Assembly: GCF_910592395.1 (NCBI RefSeq)
Contig: NC_088309.1
Span: forward strand, 188,501-252,500
Reading direction: 5' to 3'
Source of the DNA: Lineus longissimus
Taxonomy: Eukaryota > Nemertea > Pilidiophora > Heteronemertea > Lineidae
Length of the DNA: 64,000 nucleotides
Part shown: positions 9,834-22,882 of the stretch, piece after piece
Layout of the letters: every line of letters starts with the position of its first letter
Position numbering within the stretch: position 1 is the stretch's first letter
Made by a program: the position numbers and the translations under genes
The notes under the pieces: model-generated
Database searches by the model: none
Told to the model about the DNA's origin: nothing
The model's input: only the letters and a program-made list of their open reading frames with translations

Positions 9834-11628
9834 GAGAACGTGGTCAGGCATGCTCAGTTAGTGCTGAGGGTCCAGGAACATTTGGTACCATGTCAAGGTC
9901 TGCTGTTAACATCTGTACTTGCTTGCTGGTTGACTTTTGATACATAAAGTTTATCTTCAATCTACAGACAAATGCAATCCCTTTCTCTCCATGAATCAGC
10001 CAGATGAGTAGAGAATGGTGTCCATGACCTGGGCTGTGGGCTGCATCTCTGCTAGAGCAGGGGTGACCACATGACTACCACCATCTCTTTATGGTTTTCA
10101 GCAAACCCTCTTGTGGCCTCTGCCTCGTTTACTTATCATAGTCTCTGTTTCAGGAAAAGTCCACAAAGCTTATCCACTTTAGCTATCATGAATGCATTAA
10201 GTGTTGACATTCCTGTGGTGAGAGAGCAGCAGAATAAGTAATTCAATTGCTTCCTTCTGCAACAGAGGCCAACTGTCTCCTTAATGGAAGTGCATTAACC
10301 TCTCATAGGGAACCCTGCAACACCTGACAGATAAGATTGGCTTGATTATATTTGGCACGAAATGCATTAGTGACAACTAACAGAAGAAAAGACTTGGCCT
10401 GGTAACATCAGATAATGCACTAATCACGGCATGATGGAGACAAAGCTTTCATAAAACGATCCCTCTCACTCCAACATTCAAACTAACTCAACTCATGGAA
10501 CATAAACAAAGCATTGCAGCAGCCTGCACCTTGGGGGAAATCAAAGATATTTTTAAACATTTGGGCCAATTATCTTCACCACAACATCCACAGAACTGGC
10601 AGCAAAAACGCCCCATTTCCATGAAAACCTTTCTTGGCCATGTTTTATATGAAAACCTGATGATTAGAGCACATCGACCTTCCTTGAAGGAGAGAGCAGA
10701 ATACAAATAGCATCGATTATCTTCAAGAAACCATTATTTGGGCACATGCGTCATCTCAGGGGATGAGTGGGGAAATTCATTTGATTGCAAGTTTAACTTT
10801 TGCAGGTCGCAGCTCGATGTGAGGACAGCACAGGCTGGGAACCGCGGCCACCTTGCAGCCACGACTCATCTGTGTGCATATGACCAAACGCATAGGCTGA
10901 CCTCTCTTGGTGGAGTAAGTGAGTGATGATTGGGTCTATCTTCAGCCAGCTTTCATAGGCAAGGCCTTGCAAACACATCCCTGCGAAACTCCTCTATCTT
11001 AGTAAGTTATAGTAATGGGGTATTGTTTTGCAATATATCTGCCCAGTCAAGAGCCTAGGATATAGCCTGCTGCAGAGATGGAGTAATCCAGGACACAGTG
11101 TGGATACTACTGCCAAGGACTGACCAGCTTCTTTCTCATCAAGATCATCAATCAGGATTAATGGTAATCGAGTTACCAGCCCAACATAAAAGTACAAACC
11201 TCAGCAGCCGGAAATTGCTCCGATGGGTAAAATGAGAAATGAACAGGTGGAAGTGAAGACGCAGCGTAAGTAAAGCCCCCCCCTCGGGGCCAGGACAATC
11301 ATTGGAATAAAAACGGATATCAATGTTTGCTTGATAAGCATTGGCCAGACAATCATAAAACAAACCAGCAGACGTTATGAATTCAGAGATGGAGTGAGGC
11401 ATGGGTGAGGCAATCATAGACAACTCTGCACTGGTGATTCATCAGCATGGTGAATGTCAAACTTAATATGCCGAGGTCTATCATAGTTGTCATTTCTCCA
11501 AGCATGAAAGCCAATCAGGTAACAAGCATCATACACATACTGCCACAGGATGACCCTGGAGAGGCAAAGGTCCAACATCTCATCCACTTAAACAATCACA
11601 TCCAGCTCATCAGAGACAACTAGGGGTA
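9834..11628. other. Gene-poor stretch with one splice-bounded open segment
   Basis: Apart from the candidate exon at 10806-10914 I see no convincing gene. A cysteine-rich minus-strand frame near 10490-10706 has an acceptor-like site, but competing frames are equally plausible. Confidence 0.35.
10806..10914 (+). CDS. Candidate exon, plus strand, unrecognised
   Basis: A good acceptor (TTTAACTTTTGCAG) and a good donor (GGTGGA|GTAAGT) enclose 109 bp. Only one of three frames is open, giving 36 codons that include QLDVRTAQAGNRGHLAATTH. It is locally CpG-rich (AACCGCGGCC). No partner exon was found on this strand, so this may be chance. Confidence 0.25.
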
Positions 11629-11868
11629 ATCAGCCAACAACTCAGTGTCAACTCAACATGAAAGTGAGTTGTCACTGCTGTTGTGTTGCAGCTTGCACTG
11701 TAACAGCATGGCTGAGTACAGGGACTCCAGCTAGAGGAAAAGGCTGGGCTCAGCCAACAACTCAGTGTCAACTCAACATGAAAGTGAGTTGGCACTGCTG
11801 TTGTGTTGCAGCTTGCACTGTGACTGCATGGCTGAGTACAGGGACTCCAGCTGGAGGTAAAGGCTGGG
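11629..11868. repeat. Tandem duplication, 120-bp unit, 2 copies
   Basis: The segment starting CAGCCAACAACTCAGTGTCA is repeated 120 bp later with a few substitutions (GTTGTCACT versus GTTGGCACT). Confidence 0.9.
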
Positions 11869-13830
11869 CTCATCAACACCATTGCCAGGTACCACAATCC
11901 AGATAAGGCTTTCAAACTACTGACACCGGTTAGAGACCAAGGTTGGGCTCTAAAAGTGATGAGCTTCATGGTTGGTAACAAATTATTAGAAATACTTCAT
12001 AAAGCATTGCATGTGAGTTGTAGGATAAGGTGAGGTGGCAATCTGTAGGCTGTGATGGGCTTTCATGCCAAGTGTTGAAAGCCTTGAGTTCACCAATACA
12101 GACGTGACTGGCGACCAAGGTGACTAATTGAAGTCACAGCACTCAACCAATCAAAGACAATACCGCCATATATCCTGAATTGCCCCGATAGAGCTGAGCT
12201 ATTCTATCAATATTCATAACCTTATCACCCCCAGCATCAAGATAAACTTTCAATTATTGCAGCTGATTAAGTTAATGTTCCGCTATTCACTGATAAAACT
12301 CATTATTTTTCCCTGCAAAAGAAATCACATTGCGATTGAGGGGACGTTACAATACAATGCATGAGTTCTGGCTCGATGGAATAATTACGGCACCCTAAAG
12401 TGCATTGAGAGGCGTTTTATGCTTGAGATGGTAAAGAGTGTTCTTCTGTGAGAATGCCTGCTCTTAATGGGATTAAAGTTACCAATTGCACGAGAGCCTT
12501 AAAGCATCAGCAACAAGTTGCAATTCACTTTTTACCGTCGATGGATGAATATAAAAAATATCACCAAGCAACATAATGATACATAAACAACTATGGATTC
12601 AATCAATACTGGTAACTATAATAGTCTATTGCCCAGAACCTGAGTTATTCACCACCTACAACACATTTACTGCAAAAATCAATGTTTTCAAAGGCCTGCT
12701 GATCAGTTATGTACTTATGGCTCCATACACACATATTCAAATGGTCATCTGACTTGTAGACCTATAACTAAGTGACAATACCTACAGCTGTTGGCTGAGG
12801 CAAGCTGGCTTACTATTAATCATATAACATGAATTTGCCAGCTAGAGACAAGTGGTTCACTATTTCTAAGGAGAGAGGGTCAGCATCATGTTGGTATCAA
12901 AACCATGACAATTGGTTGGAAACTGTTTGCTAGCTGGAGGGGGGATGGCAATCTCCATCTAAAGTTGGTGAAGTCAGTTATTTAAAGGTTTCATTGTCAG
13001 TTATGTGTCACGCGGGCCATGCAGATGCAGTATCATCATCGGCCAATTGGTTTATAGCTACTTTCCAAGATCCAATTTTTACAGAAATTGTTTGTTTTTT
13101 TCTCACAAACCACTTAACTTGACATTGACAGTTGAATCCCAATGTGACGTTTGATGAGACAAGAAATCAATAGGTTCAATGCAGAACAACAGCAGACGAT
13201 CTGGAAACATAAACATTGAGAATAAAGCTGACATCAGGCAAACAGTGATTGATTATCGATAACCGGGAATTGTTCCTGATAAAGCAATAAAACTGAGTTG
13301 ATATTAACATACTCCACAACAACAGTAGACTTATGACAGCTTAATCCAAATCTGGGTCTGCAGGCTTTGGTCCACCACTCCTTGGTGTTTGAGAGCTCTT
13401 GATCATATATAGGTATACGATGGGGCATACCTCTATCCATTCCTGACATTGCTCTGACAACAAGAATGATGGTGTGCACAGGATGACGACTCATAGACCG
13501 AAGACCTGGCGACGTTTCAATGGCATATTCATGCCTATACTTCATCAGATATCACCTACCGATAACCAGGACAGTCAGCATGAGGCTCTGAGACCTGGAT
13601 TAATAGAGCAAGTGTACCAGATTGGCAGACTAACCTTTCCTCAAGTTCAGGTTTTTTCATTTCAGGAGTCAGTAGTCAACAACTTGTGCGTCATCATCGG
13701 ACTAAAAAATAGCTTTGGATTACCACCAGTTGCTTTTATGTTTTCTCCTATTCACATCCAATAATAGAGATCCAGGGTTGGAGTGAATGATGGTTGGTGC
13801 TAGGGATCACAAACTGGGATGCAGACACGC
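11869..13830. other. Non-genic stretch, no convincing gene
   Basis: A minus-strand frame at 13234-13545 (103 codons, starting MKYRHEYAIETSPGLRS) is open and contains some CpG codons but matches no family I know. A very short minus-strand frame with a good acceptor (13669-13701, SDDDAQVVDY then stop) could be a last exon but is too short to support. Confidence 0.35.
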
Positions 13831-15018
13831 TACTAATGGGAAGAAAGACAGGTCATTGCAGTGGCCATCAAGGACTGCTGTGTGGCCTGTAAGAACTGTC
13901 TACTAATGGTAAGAAAGACAGGTCATTCCAGTGGCCAGCAAGGACTGCTGTGTGGCCTGTAAGAACTGTCTACTAATGGTAAGAAAGACAGGTCATTCCA
14001 GTGGCCATCAAGGACTGCTGTGTCGCCTGTAAGAACTGTCTACTAATGGTAAGAAAGACAGGTCATTCCAGTGGCCAGCAAGGACTGCTGTGTGGCCTGT
14101 AAGAACTGTCTACTAATGGTAAGAAAGACAGGTCATTCCAGTGGCCAGCAAGGACTGCTGTGTGGCCTGTAAGAACTGTCTACTAATGGTAAGAAAGACA
14201 GGTCATTCCAGTGGCCATCAAGGACTGCTGTGTGGCCTGTAAGAACTGTCTACTAATGGTAAGAAAGACAGGTCATTCCAGTGGCCATCAAGGACTGCTG
14301 TGTGGCCTGTAAGAACTGTCTACTAATGGTAAGAAAGACAGGTCATTCCAGTGGCCATCAAGGACTGCTGTGTGGCCTGTAAGAACTGTCTACTAATGGT
14401 AAGAAAGACAGGTCATTCCAGTGGCCATCAAGGACTGCTGTGTGGCCTGTAAGAACTGTCTACTAATGGTAAGAAAGACAGGTCATTCCAGTGGCCATCA
14501 AGGACTGCTGTGTGGCCTGTAAGAACTGTCTACTAATGGTAAGAAAGACAGGTCATTCCAGTGGCCATCAAGGACTGCTGTGTGGCCTGTAAGAACTGTC
14601 TACTTATGGTAAGAAAGACAGGTCATTCCAGTGGCCATCAAGGACTGCTGTGTGGCCTGTAAGAACTGTCTACTAATGGTAAGAAAGACAGGTCATTCCA
14701 GTGGCCATCAAGGACTGCTGTTTGGCCTGTAAGAACTGTCTACTAATGGTAAGAAAGACAGGTCATTGCAGTGGCCATCAAGGACTGCTGTTTGGCCTGT
14801 AAGAACTGTCTACTAATGGTAAGAAAGACAGGTCATTGCAGTGGCCATCAAGGACTGCTGTTTGGCCTGTAAGAACTGTCTACTAATGGTAAGACAGGTC
14901 ATTCCAGTGGCCATCAATGACTGCTGTGAGGCCTGTAAGAACTGTCTACTAATGGTAAGAAAGACAGGTCATTCCAGTGGTCATCAAGGACTGCTGTGTG
15001 GCCTGTAAGAACTGTCTG
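13831..15018. repeat. Minisatellite, 70-bp unit, 17 copies
   Basis: TACTAATGGTAAGAAAGACA recurs every 70 bp. One copy near 14881 has lost 4 bp (GGTAAGACAGG). Variants include CCAGCA/CCATCA and TGTGTGGCC/TGTTTGGCC, the second clustered at the right end, as expected of local copying. Confidence 0.97.
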
Positions 15019-17379
15019 GTTCACTACATTTCCTGCTTCGCCATGCCAACCAGTAGGTTGTCATTCGGTGAGTCACTTGCAACATAGACCATACCACAAA
15101 GTCAGCTATTTGAAATATGCCTTCGACCAGGTATTTGAGAGATTAAGAACAGCATTGAAATGGATGAGTTGTGATATAGAATGAGATACTTTTTACGTAT
15201 AGTATTTCTAGGGAAATGAGGCAAAATGAATCAATCCAATCTGACTTTGTATTTTGAAGTCTGCAAGCAGGACTCTAGAGCGCTTTTCCTACTTCAAGTT
15301 ACCCCTGAAAGGCTAGAGGCCTTGTACAAAATGGTGAGCCTTCCAGTGTGCCATGTAAGTCGGAGGAATTGTGTTGGGTTGATCTGAGATGGTAGCCGGC
15401 TCAACATACAATAAGGTCTGCCCACCACAAGTTTGATGCTTGAGGCTACTGTAGCAATAGACTAGCCCCAAGTCAAAACCACTGGCAGATCACCAGACCT
15501 CACACCAGCGCCAGCGGTCCGAGACTTCAACATATATGGTGTTTACCAAAGTGATAGAGAGCATACTGAATGAGTCCACAACTCCACAAGCAAATCCCCA
15601 GAGACCACAGAATTCAATTAATAACACTGTTCCCGTGTAGAATGAATAAAATATGGAGCTTAATACTTTAGGCAAACCTGCAGGGATTCTAATGAAGTAT
15701 TTATTCAGATGTGAAATAACAGTTTTAATGGAAAAAGCAATGGGAAAACATCGAGAAACGTGCGGTAAATTGGCAAAAAGAAGTCATAAACCATAGGAAA
15801 ATCGGTCTTATACTGTCAACGGTTCACCAAGTCACATTCATAATCTCAATGTCTCTGCACTTTTTCTTGAATAAAACATCAATCGGACTTGCACTCACTT
15901 CATCTAAAACATCTTTCGAAAATCTAATGCTTGAATAAATGAATACTGACAGTTTCACAATGCAATGGTTCTCTGTGCAGTCCCTCTGTTCTGGCTTCTT
16001 ATTGAAAGCCTTATGAAATATGGATGAGGACTCAGTTATTGAGGACGCATTTGGTCTGGCGATATTGAGAAAATCTCCACATGTATGACATGGTAATGTT
16101 CCCATCTGTAGACTGAGTAGCAAAAGCCATAGATGTACTTTGTTCTGGTAAGGGAGCTTTCATCAGAAGATTTGCAGATCTAAATTTGACTTTCAGCTGG
16201 TCTTTTCAATTAGTTGTAGCTTAAGTGGGAACCAAGTTGCCAAGAAATCAAGTTCATCTTATTTGAGCCAAGAGAACTGAAACTGAAACAGCTCACCCTC
16301 TTTTAAGCTTTGGTTGACAACTTCTGGAACCAGCCAGACATTATGCAAAGATGAACATTGTGACATTGTAATCCCCACTTACATTCAAGATTACCGATCC
16401 TGATTAAACCAAGCCTTTCATCAGAGTAATGCGGCACAGTCCATTTGTCTGATTTAAGACTTCTTGACTAATTAGATAGATTAATAGCTCCAGAATCATG
16501 GCTCATTGAACAGGAAATCAATGTGGAGAAAAGGATGATGAATGGGAAGGTTTCTGGCTGAAATGAAGATGTTCAAGACACAGTCCACAACCACTGCTAT
16601 GGTATTATATTTGGCTCGAAAGTTAGCGAGACATGAAATTAAATTGCTGATCCATTGAATATCTTGTCAATGTCTTGAAATAGTTTGTGAATCGAATGAA
16701 GGGCTTCTCAAGGAAATCCGATGTTGAGGCTTTGAAATGGTGAATCACTGAAGGGACAGCTTCCTCAATAAGCTTGTTATTGAAATTAGTCCTGTAGAGT
16801 TTGGTATAAGAATGGAAGTCAGCCAGTAAAGGCATTTGAATTGATGATCTAATGAATTTTTCATCGAATTTTTGAGATGGTTTAAATTCTGCAGATAGAG
16901 AGGCGGCTATTCTTTCGAAATGGTATGAAATAGAGGTACTGAGATGGATAAGGGTTTATTTGTTGAACAAACATTGACACTAATGAAGAAGGCTGAGAGT
17001 TTGAATTGATGATCTACTGAATTTCTTACCCAATCAATGGAAGGAAGGGTTTATGATGGAAAACATCTTGTCTGGAGGCATCGAAAATGTATAGGTTGAA
17101 GAATATGACTCCCTCTGCCGAGACGTTGGTAAAGAATGCTAAAGTTAATTGGCTTTACATAGCGAAACCCGTCCAATAGACAACCCATCCCTGCACAGAC
17201 CGTTCTTTCCCTCACAAATAACAAATTCCAAGAAACAATCTTGTCACGTACAAAGAGACCAATTTATATTCAGTTTGCGTGTGCAAGTCAATATTTCCTA
17301 GAGTCTGGAACATCAAGCCAACAGGTCAATACCAGAAGAGGATTGTCTTTTTCGCTGGTTGTGATGGACCAAACAAGTT
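15019..17379. other. Gene-poor A/T-rich stretch
   Basis: No gene is supported. Minus-strand frames at 15824-16123 and 16623-16835 have starts but no recognisable product. The phrase GAATTGATGATCTA recurs near 16838 and 17004 within imperfectly related sequence, so part of this may be an old duplication. Confidence 0.4.
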
Positions 17380-19353
17380 ATGATCTGGAATCTGCTCATC
17401 CATTTCATCCTAGTTTCTGTAGTGGTTCTCAATCAGCTGGGCTCGTGTGGAGTAGTTCCACAGATGATGAAACAATGGAAACAAGATGGACCACTGGGCT
17501 CGTGTGGAGTAGTTCCACAGATGATGAAAGAATGGAAACAAGATGGACCACTGGGCTCGCGTGGAGTAGTTCCACAGATGATGAAACAATGGAAACAAGA
17601 TGGACCACTGGGCTTGTGTGGAGTAGTTCCACAGATGATGAAAGAATGGAAACAAGATGGACCACTGGGCTCGTGTGGAGTAGTTCCACAGATGATGAAA
17701 GAATGGAAACAAGATCAACCACTGGGCTCGTGTGGAGTAGTTCCACAGATGATGAAAGAATGGAAACAAGATGAACCACTGGGCTCGTGTGGAGTAGTTC
17801 CACAGATGATGAAAGAATGGAAACAAGATGGACCACTGGGCTCGCGTGGAGTAGTTCCACAGATGATGAAACAATGGAAACAAGATGGACCACTGGGCTC
17901 GTGTGGAGTAGTTCCACAGATGATGAAAGAATGGAAACAAGATGGAACACTGGGCTCGTGTGGAGTAGTTCCACAGATGATGAAAGAATGGAAACAAGAT
18001 GGACCACTGGGCTCGTGTGGAGTAGTTCCACAGATGATGAAAGAATGGAAACAAGATGGACCACTGGGCTCGTGTGGAGTAGTTCCACAGATGATGAAAG
18101 ACTGGAAACAAGATGGACCACTGGGCTCGTGTGGAGTAGTTCCACAGATGATGAAAGAATGGAAAAAAGATGTACCACTGGACTCGCGTGGAGTAGTTCC
18201 ACAGATGATGAAAGAATGGAAACAAGATGGACCACTGGGCTCGCGTGGAGTAGTTCCACAGATGATGAAAGAATGGAAACAAGATGGACCACTGGGCTCG
18301 TGTGGAGTAGTTCCACAGATAATGAAAGAATGGAAACAAGATGGACCACTGGGCTCGTGTGGAGTAGTTCCACAGATGATGAAAGAATGGAAACAAGATG
18401 GACCACTGGGCCTGTGTGGAGTAGTTCCACAGATGATGAAAGAATGGAAACAAGCTGGACCACTGGGCTCGTGTGGAGTAGTTCCACAGATGATGAAAGA
18501 ATGGAAACAAGATGGACCACTGGACTCGTGTGGAGTAGTTCCACAGATGATGAAAGAATGGAAACAAGATGAACCACTGGGCTCGTGTGGAGTAGTTCCA
18601 CAGATGATGAAAGAATGGAAACAAGATGGAACACTGGGCTCGTGTGGAGTAGTTCCACAGATGATGAAAGAATGGAAACAAGATGGACCACTGGGCTCGT
18701 GTGGAGTAGTTCCACAGATGATGAAAGAATGGAAACAAGATGGAACACTGGGCTCGTGTGGAGTAGTTCCACAGATGATGAAAGAATGGAAACAAGATGG
18801 AACACTGGGCTCGTGTGGAGTAGTTCCACAGATGATGAAAGAATGGAAACAAGATGGAACACTGGGCTCGTGTGGAGTAGTTCCACAGATGATGAAAGAA
18901 TGGAAACAAGATGAACCACTGGGCTCGTGTGGAGTAGTTCCACAGATGATGAAAGAATGGAAACAAGATGGACCACTGGACTCGTGTGGAGTAGTTCCAC
19001 AGATGATGAAAGAATGGAAACAAGATGGACCACTGGACTCGTGTGGAGTAGTTCCACAGATGATGAAAGAATGGAAACAAGATGGACCACTGGGCTCGTG
19101 TGGAGTAGTTCCACAGATGATGAAAGAATGGAAACAAGATGAACCACTGGGCTCGTGTGGAGTAGTTCCACAGATGATGAAAGAATGGAAACAAGATGGA
19201 CCACTGGACTCGTGTGGAGTAGTTCCACAGATGATGAAAGAATGGAAACAAGATGGACCACTGGACTCGTGTGGAGTAGTTCCACAGATGATGAAAGAAT
19301 GGAAACAAGATGGAACACTAGCACACAATTTACCAAGAAATGAATTATTCTGA
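17380..19353 (+). CDS. 657-codon open frame across a 57-bp minisatellite, doubtful gene
   Basis: The frame begins with MIWNLLIHFILVSVVVL, which looks like a signal peptide or membrane anchor, then gives about 33 copies of a 19-residue unit (GSCGVVPQMMKEWKQDGPL) with one cysteine each, then HNLPRNELF and a stop. Because 57 is a multiple of three and the unit has no stop codons, several other frames over the same DNA are also long and open. Differences between units in this frame are mostly replacements (G/E, P/T, G/D, C/R, E/Q), so I see no purifying selection. There is no upstream promoter or homologous domain. Most likely this is a non-coding minisatellite. Confidence 0.15.
   Translation: MIWNLLIHFILVSVVVLNQLGSCGVVPQMMKQWKQDGPLGSCGVVPQMMKEWKQDGPLGSRGVVPQMMKQWKQDGPLGLCGVVPQMMKEWKQDGPLGSCGVVPQMMKEWKQDQPLGSCGVVPQMMKEWKQDEPLGSCGVVPQMMKEWKQDGPLGSRGVVPQMMKQWKQDGPLGSCGVVPQMMKEWKQDGTLGSCGVVPQMMKEWKQDGPLGSCGVVPQMMKEWKQDGPLGSCGVVPQMMKDWKQDGPLGSCGVVPQMMKEWKKDVPLDSRGVVPQMMKEWKQDGPLGSRGVVPQMMKEWKQDGPLGSCGVVPQIMKEWKQDGPLGSCGVVPQMMKEWKQDGPLGLCGVVPQMMKEWKQAGPLGSCGVVPQMMKEWKQDGPLDSCGVVPQMMKEWKQDEPLGSCGVVPQMMKEWKQDGTLGSCGVVPQMMKEWKQDGPLGSCGVVPQMMKEWKQDGTLGSCGVVPQMMKEWKQDGTLGSCGVVPQMMKEWKQDGTLGSCGVVPQMMKEWKQDEPLGSCGVVPQMMKEWKQDGPLDSCGVVPQMMKEWKQDGPLDSCGVVPQMMKEWKQDGPLGSCGVVPQMMKEWKQDEPLGSCGVVPQMMKEWKQDGPLDSCGVVPQMMKEWKQDGPLDSCGVVPQMMKEWKQDGTLAHNLPRNELF
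17437..19313. repeat. Minisatellite, 57-bp unit, about 33 copies, no length variants
   Basis: GGCTCGTGTGGAGTAGTTCC recurs every 57 bp from start to end without a single insertion or deletion, unlike the other large arrays in this window. Point variants cluster: GGAACACTG units at about 18620-18860, GGACTCGTG units mainly at 18960-19270, and CTCGCG units in the first half. Confidence 0.98.
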
Positions 19354-21423
19354 CTGAGTCAATGTGGTTTTATTGACAACCAGTACATCTGCCACTAGTC
19401 ATAGAACCTTCCACCTGTTGGATAGATCATCACAAGTCTCAACCATGCTTCAAGCCGTTTTATCGATGCTGTGCGTTGGGGATCCCTCCTGGTGAAGTAG
19501 CTTCTGCATACCTTCTTGGGGACTAATAGGGTTAATGCAGTAACACCAGAGATATACTTCACTACAACAACTACATGTACCATCCACCTGTTCACTGATC
19601 TAGTCTAGGTTACTTTTTTCATCTACATGCCATCAACAGAATGCGAGTGAAACAATTCTTGCTGTGCGAACCGAGTGCAATCGAACTTGGTGGGCCAGTA
19701 CTTTAGGGAATACCAATATGTAGAGGACACACAGTACAAGCTTTCTGATGCATCCCTAAAATGCCCTCCTTGGGTTGAGGCTGATAGCAGGAAGAACTGT
19801 CCTGATTAGCGTTACATGTAGCTTTTGGCCTACTAGCTCTTAATTTCAACAACTACTGACTTCCCTGCATACTCTAGAATAACTAGCTTAGTCATCACTA
19901 CATGCTCTGTGACTGTCATTGCTTTGCCGTAACCCAGGATTACATTACAAACAAGACAGCAATCAGCGGTGGTCAGTCTGGTGTGATGTTGATCAAGATC
20001 TTACCCCTCACTCATCTCTCATTCACAATAATGCACTATCCCCAAACAATGTTGACCTAGCAATCATGGGAGGTGATGAGGAGATAAGTAGTTAACCAGG
20101 ATAAGACAAGACAGTGGTTGTGCATGACTCCCAGTCTGACTTGAGCTTTGAGAGTGAATCACTATCGTTTAATGACAATTTCAATTCAACTAAACTGGCA
20201 AACATTTTCACATTGATAATCGATGTCTACCTGCAGAAATTACATTTAAATTCCAGAGCAGACCTGTGCATATGGCAGAAATAATGAAGTCAGATTACAA
20301 GTCATGGTGAAGTCCTGAGACTTGGACAAATGTCATATCCAATGCATTGTTCACAGGTCCAATCAAAATCTGTTAATATTATTGGAAAGATACAGGTGGA
20401 ATATCAATATGAAAATGCTTGTCAATTAAATTCAATCAGATATATCACTAGACAACTGTAATTCACCCTCAAAGATGAAGTCAAAGTAGGAGTTTGAAAG
20501 GTGCTCAACCTCCCAAATAAGTAGATGATAACAACATACCTTCTGCTCTGTCAGCATCTTAGCTACATCAGCTTCAACCGGACAAGTAGCCATGATAGTC
20601 AATTAAATCAGAATAACGATGGAAAACGGAACTCGGGTAGCATGGTTGTTTTAAATAACACGAGATATACCGTCGACTTGATCAATAGCAATATCAACTC
20701 AGCTGGAGAAGGGAGTCACACACCCCAAGCTTGCAGCTGAGAGATGGTGCTGCCACAGTGAGCAGGAGATGGAACTGCTAAAGGAATCAAGAGGACACTC
20801 AGTATGACTGCTTCCAGCATTCTATTGTGAAATGAGTGTTTGGAGTCCAAATGTTATCAAGTATTCTAGGCAATGCACGAGCAACATGAGCAGCAGATGG
20901 CAGATGATGGTGGGAAGAACATCCTCCTGGGTCCAGTCTCCATGACGATACAGTCCAACTTGATTGCCTCATCGCCAAGGGATAGACACAGGGATGGCTA
21001 ATCTGATATTAGTGAGAGAGTCGATGCTGTCAGAGTGGAAGGATACTTTTGTGATTGGCCTGGTCGGCAGTCCAGGTCCTCGGAGATGTTGAACCAGATA
21101 CATAATAGAATCAGCTATTGGATTGCGTTATCAATAACAGAAAGTGAGAGCTTTTGGGTACGAGATCCCTCTTGTCAATATGAAATCCATGAGGAAAGAG
21201 AAATAACTCTCACCATGGCCATACTCCCGTTAATCATCCGCACACCTTCTGATTGGACAATTGCAAATCAAAACCTGGCTTACGGTGACCTAGATTGGAG
21301 TTTAAGCCTTTCCACAAAAAAACACGAGAACGTTATCCTATCATAGTCCTACAATGAACAAAACAAATCTGACACTTAGCCATCCTTTTTATCAAACATT
21401 GCCATGCTTCAAGTGCCTGAACC
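19354..21423. other. Gene-poor stretch, no convincing gene
   Basis: A TTTATT at about 19367-19372 would be AATAAA on the minus strand, but no minus-strand coding frame leads to it. Open frames at 20525-20740 and 21035-21346 have no recognisable product. Confidence 0.35.
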
Positions 21424-22122
21424 AGGAGAATACATTCTCTCCCTCCCTGTAACAGGAGTTGCATGACTTTCCCCCACAGACAGATCATGCATTCTCTCCC
21501 TCCCTGTAACAGGAGTTGCATGACTTTCCCCCACAGACAGATCATGCATTCTCTCCCTCCCTGTAACAGGAGTTGCATGACTTTTCCCCCACAGACAGAT
21601 CATGCATTCTCTCCCTCCCTGTAACAGGAGTTGCATGACTTTCCCCCACAGACAGATCATGCATTCTCTCCCTCCCTGTAACAGGAGTTGCATGACTTTT
21701 CCCCCACAGACAGATCATGCATTCTCTCCCTCCCTGTAACAGGAGTTGCATGACTTTTCCCCCACAGACAGATCATGCATTCTCTCCCTCCCTGTAACAG
21801 GAGTTGCATGACTTTTCCCCCACAGACAGATCATGCATTCTCTCCCTCCCTGTAACAGGAGTTGCATGACTTTTCCCCCACAGACAGATCATGCATTCTC
21901 TCCCTCCCTGTAACAAGAGTTGCATGACTTTTCCCCCACAGACAGATCATGCATTCTCTCCCTCCCTGTAACAAGAGTTGCATGACTTTTCCCCCACAGA
22001 CAGATCATGCATTCTCTCCCTCCCTGTAACAGGAGTTGCATGACTTTTCCCCCACAGACAGATCATGCATTCTCTCCCTCCCTGTAACAGGAGTTGCATG
22101 ACTTTTCCCCCACAGACAGATC
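21424..22122. repeat. Minisatellite, 57/58-bp unit, about 12 copies
   Basis: CAGACAGATCATGCATTCTC recurs every 57 or 58 bp. The length difference is one T in GACTTTCCCCC versus GACTTTTCCCCC. The shorter form sits mostly at the left end. Two units carry AACAAGAG instead of AACAGGAG. Confidence 0.97.
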
Positions 22123-22572
22123 ATCAACTGCCTCCATTTAAGACATGACATGACAAGCGCTTCCCTTGGTACATCAACTAGATCTGAGATCACTATCCTC
22201 TGGCACGTTATATCAATCAGCTGCCAGGCCAATCACAAATGGAATAGGCATGAGATAGAGACTGAGCCTCAAGGAAGCCAGCTAACTTAATAAACTGCCA
22301 AGTATCTATGTGTTTCCGCACATTTGAGAGTTCAAATCAGAAGTATGTCGTTGCTTCTTAAGTAGAGGCACCCTGGCAAATCGTAGCTCTCCAATAAAAC
22401 AGAGGCATGCCTCAATCGTCTAAGCAATCCTATTCCACTAAACTCCAGCCCAACTTTTGTAAACTAGAACCATTGAATTGAACTGTCGATGAATTGAACT
22501 GTCGATTCCCGGTTACATTATGACCTCAGGTGGTGAAGAAGACAAGTAACACATGATATCTCACCGAGTATG

Positions 22573-22578
22573 ATTTAT
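22573..22578 (-). terminator. Candidate polyadenylation signal for the DAPK-like gene
   Basis: TTTATT on the plus strand is AATAAA on the minus strand. It lies at the far end of a long A/T-rich stretch following the kinase stop codon at 24138, giving a 3' UTR of about 1.6 kb. No minus-strand gene closer to it is evident. Confidence 0.35.
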
Positions 22579-22882
22579 TGACATGCAATTAGATGTTACA
22601 ATAAACTGTGAATACACAAACTTCATCTGATTGGAACTGCTGCTCCAAATGACTATCATTGACACTGGCAATTGTGCCCAACTTATGTTTCATATTTCTT
22701 ACCACACATACATTTCAAGCCTTGCTTTTAATGAAGAGACCTGATAGTTATTCTTATAACAAACTGACATTGTCAGAATGAGTTCTCACAATGTCTAAAA
22801 TACACGCTGTTTGAGATTTGGAGTGGACATTTCCAGAAACCTGTACCTCTTACCTGATTTCTTGTAGCAATAATATTCAATA

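Noticed and set aside
13669-13701. Ten-codon minus-strand last exon candidate (SDDDAQVVDY, strong acceptor)
   Set aside because: Too short to distinguish from chance, and no upstream exon could be joined.
15824-16123. 99-codon minus-strand frame
   Set aside because: No splice support, no family resemblance, and its length is within chance for A/T-rich DNA.
17410-19343. Very long open frames in four other frames over the 57-bp array
   Set aside because: They arise from a stop-free unit whose length is a multiple of three. No frame shows constraint.
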